A stretch of DNA of 14,033 nt, taken from positions 1-14,033 of the forward strand of contig DASWWX010000059.1 of NCBI GenBank assembly GCA_036405815.1. Direction: 5' to 3'. Positions 1 through 7,185 of this stretch are shown one piece after another (the stretch's first letter is position 1; each line of letters opens with the position of its first letter). The notes beneath the pieces were generated by a model, which was not told where the DNA came from, did no database searches, and was given only the letters and a program-made list of their open reading frames with translations. The DNA comes from Solimonas sp036405815. Lineage in GTDB: Bacteria; Pseudomonadota; Gammaproteobacteria; Nevskiales; Nevskiaceae. The position numbers and the translations under genes were made by a program.

Positions 1-167
1 ACTTGTCGGAAGGCCGAGCGGATGCGGTGCGCGCCTACGTCACCGAGAAGGGCGTCACCAACACGCTGACGGTCAAGGGTTACGGCGAAGCCGAGCCGGT
101 TGCCGACAACGAGACCGAGGAAGGCCGCGAACGTAACCGCCGCGTCGAGCTGCGCATCCTGAACTAA
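1..167 (+). CDS. OmpA-family peptidoglycan-binding domain protein, 3' end only
   Basis: This is the last 54 codons of a gene that begins before the window; codons start at position 3 and the stop is TAA at 165-167. The fragment begins LSEGRADAVRAYV, then GYGEAEPVADN, and ends with ETEEGRERNRRVEL. In the OmpA C-terminal domain family these are the helix with the LSxxRA motif, the GYGExxPVAxN segment and the GRxxNRRVE helix; the conserved Arg near the end takes part in diaminopimelate binding to peptidoglycan. The family (OmpA, Pal, MotB-like) anchors the outer membrane or envelope complexes to the cell wall. The N-terminal part is out of view, so a beta-barrel OmpA cannot be told from a lipoprotein or a TPR/OmpA protein. 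The next gene starts 32 bases downstream with no terminator between, so the two are probably co-transcribed. Confidence 0.9.
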   Translation, partial: LSEGRADAVRAYVTEKGVTNTLTVKGYGEAEPVADNETEEGRERNRRVELRILN

Positions 168-199
168 GCCGACGTCCACCCGTATTGGAGTCCCCCCAC

Positions 200-985
200 A
201 TGAAAAGCAACGTAATGAAGAAAGCGCTGTACGCCGGTCTGATCGCTTCGGCGCTGGCCCTGGCCGGCTGCGAGGCCGATGGCAACCCGGCTGAAGGCGG
301 CGGTATCGGCGGCGGCGATCCGGGCAGCGTGTTCCCGAACGACGGCACCACCGGCGGCAACATCACCGAAGGCGGCACGCCGATTGCCGGCGGCAACACC
401 GGCTTCAACTTCATCTGCGAGCGCAGCGCCCGTGCCTACGGCGTGCCGCACTCGGAGGTGATCGCCAACGGTCTGGTCGGCGGTCCGCTGACGACGCTGC
501 TGAACCTGCTCGGCGGCAACACCGCCACGCGCCTGCTCAACAGCGTGGTCGATCAGGAACTGGCCATCGACGGTGAGCTGGAAACCGCGTCGAAGTTCTC
601 GCTGACGGTGAACCTGCTGAGCGGCCTGCTGAGCTCGGTCGATCAGCTGATCACGCTGGGCGGTACGGCGCCGGTCGGCAGCTACGCCGTATTCGGCGTT
701 TCGTTCCCGACGGCCACGCTGGAACTGTCGCTGCTGCAGGAAGTGCGCGTGCGCACCTTCCTCAACGGCACCCAGCAGGAAACGGTGGCGCTCGACGCCT
801 CGACGCTGGACCTGCTCGGTGCGGTCTCGGTCGGCGATCCGCGCGCCTTCGTCGGCGTCAAGGCGACCAAGCCGTGGAATGCCGCGTCGATCGGCATCGA
901 CCCGATCGTGATCTCGGCCAACGTCGGCGAAGCGATGTTCGTGCACGAGCTGTGCACCGGCGGCCGCCTGGTCACCGCGCCCTGA
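200..985 (+). CDS. Lipoprotein of unknown function with Gly-rich linker
   Basis: This predicted 261-residue secreted lipoprotein belongs to no family I recognise. I chose ATG at 200 because GGAG at 187-190 sits nine bases before it; an in-frame TTG at 185 would overlap that site. The N-terminus has a Lys-containing n-region, a hydrophobic stretch (residues 9-20) and the lipobox LAGC with the acylated Cys at 24. Residue +2 after Cys is Glu, not Asp, so outer-membrane sorting is expected. A low-complexity Gly/Asn/Thr/Pro linker (about residues 27-70) follows, then a compact hydrophobic domain rich in Leu and alternating polar/apolar residues, consistent with beta structure. Two further Cys residues (in FICERS and HELCTGG) lie near the ends of that domain and could form a disulfide. 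It sits directly behind the OmpA-like gene and before a strong terminator, so a role at the outer membrane or cell wall is plausible but not shown. Confidence 0.85.
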   Translation: MKSNVMKKALYAGLIASALALAGCEADGNPAEGGGIGGGDPGSVFPNDGTTGGNITEGGTPIAGGNTGFNFICERSARAYGVPHSEVIANGLVGGPLTTLLNLLGGNTATRLLNSVVDQELAIDGELETASKFSLTVNLLSGLLSSVDQLITLGGTAPVGSYAVFGVSFPTATLELSLLQEVRVRTFLNGTQQETVALDASTLDLLGAVSVGDPRAFVGVKATKPWNAASIGIDPIVISANVGEAMFVHELCTGGRLVTAP

Positions 986-1011
986 TTCGGCAGTCTTAAA
1001 CGTGGTACTCG

Positions 1012-1044
1012 AAGGCGCGGTGGCGACACCGCGCCTTTTCTTTT
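1012..1044 (+). terminator. Rho-independent terminator after the lipoprotein gene
   Basis: A perfect 9-bp GC stem, GGCGCGGTG (1014-1022) with CACCGCGCC (1027-1035), closes a GCGA tetraloop. It is followed by TTTTCTTTT at 1036-1044, and two A residues before the stem can extend the pairing. The T-run lies on the plus strand, so it ends the OmpA-like/lipoprotein transcript and separates it from the amidase gene. Confidence 0.9.
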
Positions 1045-1099
1045 GCGCGCCGCTCGGCGCCCTGCTCGCCTGTCACCCCATCCAGAACCGCGCCGCACG

Positions 1100-2647
1100 A
1101 TGAACGAACTGATCCGCCGATCCGCCACCGAACTCTGCGCGCTACTGGCACGGGGCGAGGTCTGCGCCGTCGAGGTCGTCGACGCGCATCTGGCGCGCAT
1201 CGATGCGGTCAATCCCGCGCTCAATGCGCTGATCGCACCGCGCACCGATCTCGCACGCCAGGAAGCCCGCGACGCCGATGCGCGGCGCATCCGTGGCGAG
1301 CCGCTGCCCCCGCTGCACGGCCTGCCCTGCACGATCAAGGACAGCCTCGACGTCGCCGGCCTGCCTTCCACCTTCGGCATTCCCGCGCGCGCCAGCCATC
1401 GCGCGACGCAGGACGAGCGCCATGTTGCACGCCTGCGCGCCGCCGGCGCCATCGTGCTGGGCAAGACCAACGTCTCGCAGTGCCTCATGTACACCGAGGC
1501 GGACAACCCGCTGCACGGCCGTACCCATCATCCCTGGAACCCGGCACGTTCGCCGGGCGGCAGCAGCGGCGGCGAAGCGGCGCTGATCGCTGCCGGCGGC
1601 TCGCCGCTCGGGCTGGGCACCGACATCGGTGGCAGCGTGCGCGTGCCAGCTGCGTTCTGCGGCATCGCCAGCCTCAAGCCCACCGAGGGACGCCTGCCGG
1701 ACCTGGGGAAATGCAGCGTGCCGCCCGGTCAGCGCGCGATTCCGAGCCAGGTCGGCGCGATGGCGCGTACGGTCGCCGACGTCGCGCTCGCCACGCACAT
1801 CGCCAATGGCGAAACCGGGGACGTGCCGCCGCTGCGCGACTGGCGACAGGTCGACCTCTCGCAGCTGCGCGTCGGCTTCTACGAAGACGACGGCGGCTAT
1901 CCGGTATCCGCCTCGGTGCGGCGCGCCGTGCGCGAAGCGGCAACGCATCTGCGCGACGCGGGCGCGCGCGTCGTGTCCTGGCAGCCGCCGGACGTCCGCC
2001 AGGCGCAGGGCCTGTACGGCCGGTTGCTGATCGGCGATCGCGGTGCCGGCCTGAGGCGACTGACCGCCGGCGGTGCCCGCAGCCGCCAACTGACGCAGCT
2101 GCTGCGCAGCCAGCAGGTGCCGCTGTGGCTGGTCCCGCCGCTGCGCCGCCTGCTGCGTGGACTGGGACAGCAGGAACTCGCGCACAGCCTCGATCTGTTG
2201 TGCGATCCCGCTACCGACGCGCACTGGCAGGGCGTGGCCGCGCAGCAGGCCTACCGCGCACGCTTTGCCGAAGCAATGACGGCGGCCGATGACGGCCCGC
2301 TCGATCTGATCCTGTCGCCACCCTGCGCACTGCCCGCATTCATCCACGGCACGACCGGCGATCTGTTCATGGCCGGCGCGCACGCCGTGCTCTACAACCT
2401 GCTCGGTTATCCGGCCGGCGTGGTGCCGGTCTCTCGCGTGCGTGAGAGCGAACAGACCACGCGCGCACCGACGCGCGACCTGCTGCTGCGCATCGGTCGC
2501 CACGTCGATGCCGACAGCGCCGGCCTGCCGCTGGCCGTGCAGGTGATCGCCCGACCCTGGCGCGAAGATCAAGCACTGGCGGCAATGGCGGCCGTCGAAG
2601 CTGCCGCCCGGCACACGCCGGACTTTCCGCGCACGCCCCTGCCCTAG
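1100..2647 (+). CDS. Amidase-signature hydrolase, fatty acid amide hydrolase (FAAH)-like
   Basis: This 515-residue serine hydrolase of the amidase signature family should hydrolyse an amide to a carboxylate and an amine. The Ser-cisSer-Lys triad is readable: Lys80 in LPCTIKDS, cis-Ser155 in SPGGSSGGEAAL and nucleophile Ser179 in LGTDIGGSVR; the 24-residue spacing of the two serines equals that of mammalian FAAH (S217/S241). From memory of the FAAH sequence, resemblance goes beyond the signature: the segment around GGSPLGLGTDIGGS, a RVGFYEDDG segment, MLYN/FPAGVVPV-like LYNLLGYPAGVVPVS, and GLPLAVQVIARPW near the C-terminus all have counterparts. That suggests N-acyl amide or fatty amide substrates, not Glu-tRNA(Gln) amidation. 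There is no signal peptide or clear N-terminal membrane segment. ATG 1100 is preferred: the in-frame TTG at 1043 lies in the upstream terminator. No good Shine-Dalgarno is visible. The gene stands alone, convergent with the kinase gene. Confidence 0.93.
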   Translation: MNELIRRSATELCALLARGEVCAVEVVDAHLARIDAVNPALNALIAPRTDLARQEARDADARRIRGEPLPPLHGLPCTIKDSLDVAGLPSTFGIPARASHRATQDERHVARLRAAGAIVLGKTNVSQCLMYTEADNPLHGRTHHPWNPARSPGGSSGGEAALIAAGGSPLGLGTDIGGSVRVPAAFCGIASLKPTEGRLPDLGKCSVPPGQRAIPSQVGAMARTVADVALATHIANGETGDVPPLRDWRQVDLSQLRVGFYEDDGGYPVSASVRRAVREAATHLRDAGARVVSWQPPDVRQAQGLYGRLLIGDRGAGLRRLTAGGARSRQLTQLLRSQQVPLWLVPPLRRLLRGLGQQELAHSLDLLCDPATDAHWQGVAAQQAYRARFAEAMTAADDGPLDLILSPPCALPAFIHGTTGDLFMAGAHAVLYNLLGYPAGVVPVSRVRESEQTTRAPTRDLLLRIGRHVDADSAGLPLAVQVIARPWREDQALAAMAAVEAAARHTPDFPRTPLP

Positions 2648-2683
2648 CGCCCTCGCGCGACGGCCAGCGTCAACACCATCGGA

Positions 2684-5044
2684 TCAGCGCCCCGCGCTGG
2701 CCTGCTTGAGCAGCGCCTGCACGCGGTGCGTGCGCGGATGCTCCGGCCCCAGCTCCCGCGTCAGGATCTGCAAGCTGTGCTCGAGTCGCGGCCGCGCCTC
2801 GGCACGGCGACCGGTCTGGATCAGCGCATCGCCGTAGTTCAACTCGAACAGGCCATAGTGCAGATGCGTAGTGCCGACCAGCGGCTCGGCCAGGCGCACC
2901 AGTTTCTCGAACACCGCGGCCGCCTCGTCATAGCGGTGCAGCTTCTTCAGCGCATTGCCGAGATTGTTGTAGTCCGGAAGATCGGTCACCGTCGGTCCAT
3001 CGGCGTTGCGCTCAGCCTGCGCGATCAGGCCCCGATAGATCTCGACCGCTTCATCCCAGGCACCCGTCTCGCTGACGGTATAGGCGCGCAGGGACGCAAC
3101 ATTGCGCGTCAGCTCGGCATCCGGTCCGAGTTGACGCTTCATGCTCTCGTGCGCTGCGCGGGCGAGGTCCGCGGCCTCGGCAGCGCGTCCGTCCAAGGCC
3201 ATCACCGCCGCCAGGCTGACGCGCGCCGCATGCGTCTGCGGATGATCGGGACCGAGCACGCGCTCGCGGGTCGCGATCGTTTCGCGATAGATCGCCTCCG
3301 CCTCCTTGAAGCGCGCCTGCTCACGATGGTTCAGCGCGATGACATCGCGCGCCAGCTGCACGCGCGGATGCTCGGCGCCGAAACGCGCCTGCAACTGCTC
3401 GATCACGCGCTGCGCCTCGGCGGTGGACTCGTCGTAGCGCGCGTCGTGGTGCAGCGCCAGCGCTAGGTTGTAGCCAGCCAGCAGACTCAGATCGTGCGTC
3501 GGCCCCAGCGCCTGCTCGGCGCGCGGCAGCACCTCGCGCATGCGCTGCTCGGCCTGCTTGGGGAAGCCTTCCAGAATTTCGATCGCCGCCAGCTCCACCT
3601 GCGCACCCAGCCACAAGTCCAGCGCGGTCTCGTCACCCTGCGTGTCCGCCAGCAGCGCCTCCAGCTGCTGGCGTGCCTCAGGCTCGCGGCCCGCCTCCTT
3701 GAGCGCATGCGCCGTATCCAATCTCAGTTGCAGACGATCCCGCGGACCGCCGTCGCCGCTATCCGCGGCCTGCAACAGCTCCAGCCCCTGCGGCGCCAGC
3801 CCCAGACTCACGTAGGTGTTGCCGAGACTGCGTCGCAGCTGCTGGATCACCGCCGGCGGCAGGCCGGAGCCGACCGCGATCTCGCGGCGCGCCACATCGA
3901 GCACGTCGCGTACCGTCAACTTCTCGCCCAGTGCCCGCTCGGGATCGGCGGCCGTGAACATGTTGCGCAGGAAGTCATTGACCGCGGTCAGCTCGGCAGA
4001 CCGCAGTTCCGCCTCGCCGCGCGCACGCGCCTCGGAATAAGCGAAGCGCAGCGACACGGCGGTCGAGGCCATCAGCACCAGCGCCGCGAACGCGGCGGCG
4101 GCGGTCAGCGCACGGTGGCGCTGCACGAACAGGCGCAGCAGATAGCGCGCCGTCGGCGGCCGCGCCGCGATCGGCTGGCGCGTCAGATAACGTTCCAGGT
4201 CCGCGGCCAGTTCGGCGGCGGAGTCGTAGCGCGCGTCCGGCTCGCGCGCCATCGCCTTCATGACCACGGTTTCCAGATCGCCGCGCGCCTCGGGCAGCAG
4301 CTGCGACAGGCGCGGCGGATCGCTGTTGCGGACCGTATCGAGCGCACCGATCAGCGTTGACTTGCTCAGACCCGGATACGGCAGGCGGCCGGCGATCAGC
4401 TCGTAAGCGATGACGCCCAGCGAATAGACATCGGACCGCGGATCAACGCGACGCGCATCACCGCCCAGCTGCTCGGCGCTCATGTACGGCAAGGTGCCAA
4501 TGATCTCGCCAGCCATCGTCATGCGCGTCAGCTCGTCTTCACCGACCGCGCGCGCCACACCGAAGTCGAGAATCTTGGGCTGCCCTTCGGCATCGACGAG
4601 GATGTTGCCGGGCTTCAGGTCGCGATGAATGACACCGCGCGTGTGCGCGTAGTGCACCGCGCGGCAGATACGCACCAGCAGATCCAGACGCGCCGCCAAG
4701 TCCAGCGGGCGCGCGTACGTCGTCAGGTCGTCGCCGCGCACGTACTCCATCGCCAGGTACGGCAGTTCGCCGGACTCTGTGGCCGCCGCGCCGGCGGCAT
4801 AGACGCGCGCGATGCCCGGATGCTCCAGACCGGCCAGCAGTTCCGCCTCGCGGCGGAAACGCTGCGCGAAATCGCCGGCGGCCAGGGTGCGGATCACCTT
4901 CAGCGCCACCTGGCGCTGCGGCCGCTCCTGCTCGGCAAGATAGACGCGGCCCATGCCGCCTTCGCCCAGCAGGCCCAGGATGCGGAACTCGCCGATCCGT
5001 GCCGGCAGATTCGCCGACGATACCGCCCCCGCTTCGCTGTTCAT
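2684..5044 (-). CDS. Hanks-type Ser/Thr protein kinase with membrane segment and TPR region
   Basis: This 786-residue kinase starts at ATG 5044-5042 with GGAGG (5056-5060) eleven bases upstream. The kinase domain (about residues 18-290) is intact: glycine loop GEGGMGRV (27-34), VALK with Lys49, HRDLKPGN with catalytic Asp142 and Asn147, and DFG at 160-162. The activation segment contains GTLPYMSAEQ, typical of PknB-like bacterial kinases. A hydrophobic segment at about 312-332 is a likely single transmembrane helix that places the C-terminal part outside the cytoplasm. After a segment containing FLRNMFTAADP, the rest is alpha-helical repeats of kinesin-light-chain/TPR type, marked by recurring LGPxHPxT-like turns (LGPTHD, FGAEHP, LGPDHP, LGPEHP). 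Such kinases often lie next to an ECF sigma factor gene; here the upstream neighbour is a divergent tetR. Substrate and stimulus are unknown. Confidence 0.95.
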   Translation of the reverse strand: MNSEAGAVSSANLPARIGEFRILGLLGEGGMGRVYLAEQERPQRQVALKVIRTLAAGDFAQRFRREAELLAGLEHPGIARVYAAGAAATESGELPYLAMEYVRGDDLTTYARPLDLAARLDLLVRICRAVHYAHTRGVIHRDLKPGNILVDAEGQPKILDFGVARAVGEDELTRMTMAGEIIGTLPYMSAEQLGGDARRVDPRSDVYSLGVIAYELIAGRLPYPGLSKSTLIGALDTVRNSDPPRLSQLLPEARGDLETVVMKAMAREPDARYDSAAELAADLERYLTRQPIAARPPTARYLLRLFVQRHRALTAAAAFAALVLMASTAVSLRFAYSEARARGEAELRSAELTAVNDFLRNMFTAADPERALGEKLTVRDVLDVARREIAVGSGLPPAVIQQLRRSLGNTYVSLGLAPQGLELLQAADSGDGGPRDRLQLRLDTAHALKEAGREPEARQQLEALLADTQGDETALDLWLGAQVELAAIEILEGFPKQAEQRMREVLPRAEQALGPTHDLSLLAGYNLALALHHDARYDESTAEAQRVIEQLQARFGAEHPRVQLARDVIALNHREQARFKEAEAIYRETIATRERVLGPDHPQTHAARVSLAAVMALDGRAAEAADLARAAHESMKRQLGPDAELTRNVASLRAYTVSETGAWDEAVEIYRGLIAQAERNADGPTVTDLPDYNNLGNALKKLHRYDEAAAVFEKLVRLAEPLVGTTHLHYGLFELNYGDALIQTGRRAEARPRLEHSLQILTRELGPEHPRTHRVQALLKQASAGR

Positions 5045-5170
5045 GCGCTGTGATACCTCCGCGGCGATGGTAGCGAATACCGCCGCATGCGACAGCGGGC
5101 CGGCTTGAAATGGACAGTGTTTATCGCTTCACTACGCAAGCCGCCCTTACCACCCCACCGATCGACGCCC

Positions 5171-5776
5171 ATGGGACGCCGCAACCAGCACTCACGCGAA
5201 CAGCAGCGCGACATGGCGATTGCCGCCGCCGAGCTGATCCTGGTGCGCGAGGGCTTCTCCGGGCTGTCGATGCGCAAGGTCGCCGACGCGATCGGCTACA
5301 CGGTCGGCCAGCTCTACCTGATCTTCCAGAACCAGGACGAGCTGCTGGCGATCATCAACGAGCGCACCACCGACGCCATCTACGGCCAGTTGCGCGATGC
5401 GGCGGAATCGAAAGCCGATCCGGCGCAGCGGCTCAAGGCCCTGGCCGGCGCCTACATCGAGTTCTCGCAGAAGCATGCGCATCGTTTCCGCATGCTGTTC
5501 GAACATCACCTGCCGCCGGATCTGCAACCGCGACCCAGCGCCGACGCCCGCATCAAGCGCATGTTCGAGCTGGTGGAATCGAATCTTGCGCCGCTGCTGC
5601 CGGGCGCCAGTGCCGCGCGCCTGCGCCAGACCGCGGCGACGCTGTGGAGCGGGGTCCACGGCATCGCCGCGCTGGCGGTCAGCGGCAAGTTCAAATGGGC
5701 TGGCGACAACGATCCGCGTCGTTACAGCGATCAGCTGGTCGGCATCTTCGTGGCCGGACTCCACGCCAAGGCCTGA
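5171..5776 (+). CDS. TetR/AcrR-family transcriptional regulator
   Basis: This 201-residue repressor-type regulator has an N-terminal DNA-binding domain (about residues 10-57). The recognition region reads FSGLSMRKVADAIGYTVGQLYLIFQNQDELL, split here as helix 2 SMRKVADAIG and helix 3 VGQLYLIFQN, which is the classic TetR_N pattern. The C-terminal ligand/dimer domain contains LWSGVHGIAAL, which fits the WHG motif of the TetR C-terminal subgroup of that name. ATG 5171 is favoured because family members start shortly before the Arg/Gln-rich stretch; an upstream in-frame start at 5087 would add 28 residues with no TetR similarity. No clear Shine-Dalgarno precedes it. The gene is divergent from the kinase gene and converges with the rhombotarget lipoprotein gene, overlapping its end by 86 bases. 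It is the obvious candidate regulator of the pspA operon, but that is inferred from position only. Confidence 0.92.
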   Translation: MGRRNQHSREQQRDMAIAAAELILVREGFSGLSMRKVADAIGYTVGQLYLIFQNQDELLAIINERTTDAIYGQLRDAAESKADPAQRLKALAGAYIEFSQKHAHRFRMLFEHHLPPDLQPRPSADARIKRMFELVESNLAPLLPGASAARLRQTAATLWSGVHGIAALAVSGKFKWAGDNDPRRYSDQLVGIFVAGLHAKA

Positions 5777-6659
5777 GTCGGCGGCGCAGCAGCGCTACTG
5801 CGGCCAGCGTCAGCAGCAACGCCGCGCCCGCGCCACCCGCAGCCCGACCCTGGGCATCGACCACGCGCAGCGGCGCATCGCCGTCTCGAAGCCGCTGCTC
5901 CAGCACGCCGAGTTCCGTGGCCAGCTGCGTCGCCATGTCGTCCATCGCGATGCGCAGACTCTGCGTCTGCGCCGCCTGCACGACCTTGCCGTCTTCGACG
6001 GGCGTCGAGCGCCGCTCGAGCTGGTGCAGGCCCGGCGCCCGCAGCAGCAGCTTGCGCGTACGCAGATCGAACACCGCGGTGTCGACGAAGGTGCTGACCG
6101 CATGTTCCCGCGCGGGAATCGCATAGGCACCGACCACGGTGAGATACAGCACCGACCAGTTGCTGTCGACACTGGTGGTGAGCTGGTCATAGGACACCAG
6201 CGCCGCCACGTCGAAGCCGTACATGCGCCCCAGTTGCTCCAGGGTACGGAAGCCGCCGTCCTTGCCCGATCGCAGGTAGGCCCCGGGCACGAGCACGATC
6301 TCGCCGATGTAGGGACGATCCTTGAATGCCACGCGCACGCGCTGCAACAGCTCAGTCTTCAGCGCCTCGCCCGGCGCCTCGGTACCCGGCCCATAAACGC
6401 CGCGTGACGGCACGAACATCAGGCCGACCCGCAAGGGCAGACGCAGCTGCGGCACGGCATCCACCGGCGCCTTGGTCACGGCCTGGGCCGACATCTCGGC
6501 GGCGGCGCGCTCCGGGTAGAGGAAGTCGACCACGCTGCTGGACACCGTGCGCGTGCGTTCACCCTGCAGCAGTGCGCAGCCCGACAAGCCGAGCAGCGCG
6601 CCCAGCGCCAGCACCGCAGTCACACCGGTCCAACTGCGTCTCGCCGCCGAGAGGATCAC
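5691..6659 (-). CDS. Rhombotarget-type lipoprotein with GlyGly-CTERM-like sorting signal
   Basis: This 322-residue lipoprotein has a signal peptide ending in lipobox LSGC (acylated Cys28). The mature part contains SSVVDFLYP, LPLRVGLMFVP, MYGFDVAALVSYDQ, VVGAYAIP and VFDLRTRKLLLRAPG, which match my recollection of the family called rhombotarget lipoprotein. Near the C-terminus GGAG (275-278) leads into a hydrophobic stretch (277-291) followed by the basic run LRRRLR, the layout of GlyGly-CTERM signals cut by rhombosortase (a rhomboid-family protease). It therefore appears to carry a lipid anchor at one end and a cleavable membrane tail at the other. Translation starts at GTG 6659-6657, overlapping the TGA of the upstream gene as GTGA, so coupling is likely. 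About 28 residues continue past the basic run, rich in Arg and Cys, encoded antisense to the end of tetR; that tail is unusual for the signal class. No rhombosortase gene is in the window. Confidence 0.88.
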   Translation of the reverse strand: MILSAARRSWTGVTAVLALGALLGLSGCALLQGERTRTVSSSVVDFLYPERAAAEMSAQAVTKAPVDAVPQLRLPLRVGLMFVPSRGVYGPGTEAPGEALKTELLQRVRVAFKDRPYIGEIVLVPGAYLRSGKDGGFRTLEQLGRMYGFDVAALVSYDQLTTSVDSNWSVLYLTVVGAYAIPAREHAVSTFVDTAVFDLRTRKLLLRAPGLHQLERRSTPVEDGKVVQAAQTQSLRIAMDDMATQLATELGVLEQRLRDGDAPLRVVDAQGRAAGGAGAALLLTLAAVALLRRRLRPWRGVRPRRCRPADRCNDADRCRQPI

Positions 6660-6943
6660 TGCTCCACTCCGTACTCCTTGAGCAGTTTCTCGGTACGCGC
6701 CTGCGCCAGCTTGTGGATCAGCTTGTTGGCCTCGAACTGATCGCGCAGCGTCTTCGACAGCGTGAAGGTCGCGCCGGTCAGGAACAGCGTGCCCAGCACC
6801 AGATACCCGCGCATCCAGACCGGCACCTCGCCCATCATCACCACGCCGAACAGCATGCCGCCCAGCGCACAGGCGAAGGACACCTTGACGAAGAAGACCC
6901 AGGACGGCGAGTCGAAGCGCATCGTTTCATACGGTTGTTCCAT
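6656..6943 (-). CDS. YiaA/YiaB-type two-helix inner membrane protein
   Basis: This 95-residue membrane protein starts at ATG 6943-6941, preceded by GGAG (6951-6954) at a seven-base spacing; a longer reading frame to 7078 adds an implausible leader. It has two hydrophobic helices, about residues 14-38 (WVFFVKVSFACALGGMLFGV) and 46-64 (YLVLGTLFLTGATFTLSK), followed by KTLRDQFEANK and a charged C-terminal tail. The second helix plus K(T/F)xRD is the pattern of the yiaAB two-helix domain (E. coli YiaA and YiaB have two such units and one, respectively). The family has no firmly established biochemical role; it is an inner-membrane protein linked in several genomes to stress genes. Its TGA stop overlaps the GTG start of the lipoprotein gene, and it follows pspA and the 51-codon gene on the same strand, supporting one operon. 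Confidence 0.85.
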   Translation of the reverse strand: MEQPYETMRFDSPSWVFFVKVSFACALGGMLFGVVMMGEVPVWMRGYLVLGTLFLTGATFTLSKTLRDQFEANKLIHKLAQARTEKLLKEYGVEQ

Positions 6944-7022
6944 GACAGGACTCCAGTTGAAGAACAGGTTTTTGAAGAGAAGTTGAGAGCGCGGCTTTGG
7001 GGCGGGCTGAAAGACGGCGCCA

Positions 7023-7178
7023 TCAGAAGAACAGCCAGCCTGCGGTCGCGCGGACCAGATCGCAGGCCCGCCCCGCATCGGCCCACAGCAGCGCGACGGC
7101 GACCAGCAGGGCGGTCCCCGTGCTCAGGCGCAGCACGCCGCGCCAGCACGTTCGGGCACTTTCATGATCGTTGTTCAT
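7023..7178 (-). CDS. Predicted 51-residue membrane microprotein between pspA and yiaAB-like gene
   Basis: This short reading frame runs from ATG at 7178-7176 to TGA at 7025-7023. It starts only seven bases after the pspA stop codon, as expected for an operon gene. The product has a polar start (MNNDHESARTCWRG), a hydrophobic segment at about residues 21-32 (GTALLVAVALLW) extended by VLRL before it, a short Asp/Arg/Cys-containing part, and the end GWLFF. One transmembrane helix is therefore likely, with the C-terminus also membrane-seeking. The pspA end supplies only a weak upstream GTGAG, so initiation may depend on re-initiation after pspA. I recognise no family; PspB and PspC do not match. 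No competing gene covers this stretch on either strand. A small membrane partner that recruits PspA is an attractive but unproven idea. Confidence 0.6.
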   Translation of the reverse strand: MNNDHESARTCWRGVLRLSTGTALLVAVALLWADAGRACDLVRATAGWLFF

Positions 7179-7185
7179 TTAAAGC

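Noticed and set aside
1142..2614. Long open frame (490 codons) antisense to the amidase gene
   Set aside because: It is complementary to a clear enzyme. Its product is rich in Arg, Gln, Ala and His, as expected of a GC-bias shadow, with no recognisable motif.
5105..5133. TTGAAA upstream of tetR as a -35 box, and a TetR autoregulatory operator there
   Set aside because: No -10 of reasonable quality lies at 16-18 bases, and no copy of the TGAAC or TAGAC sites occurs between the kinase and tetR genes.
7166..7180. Similarity of the microprotein start region (AAATGAAC on the minus strand) to the TGAAC repeats before pspA
   Set aside because: Only eight bases are shared, the orientation is opposite and an insertion breaks the match; likely chance around an ATG.
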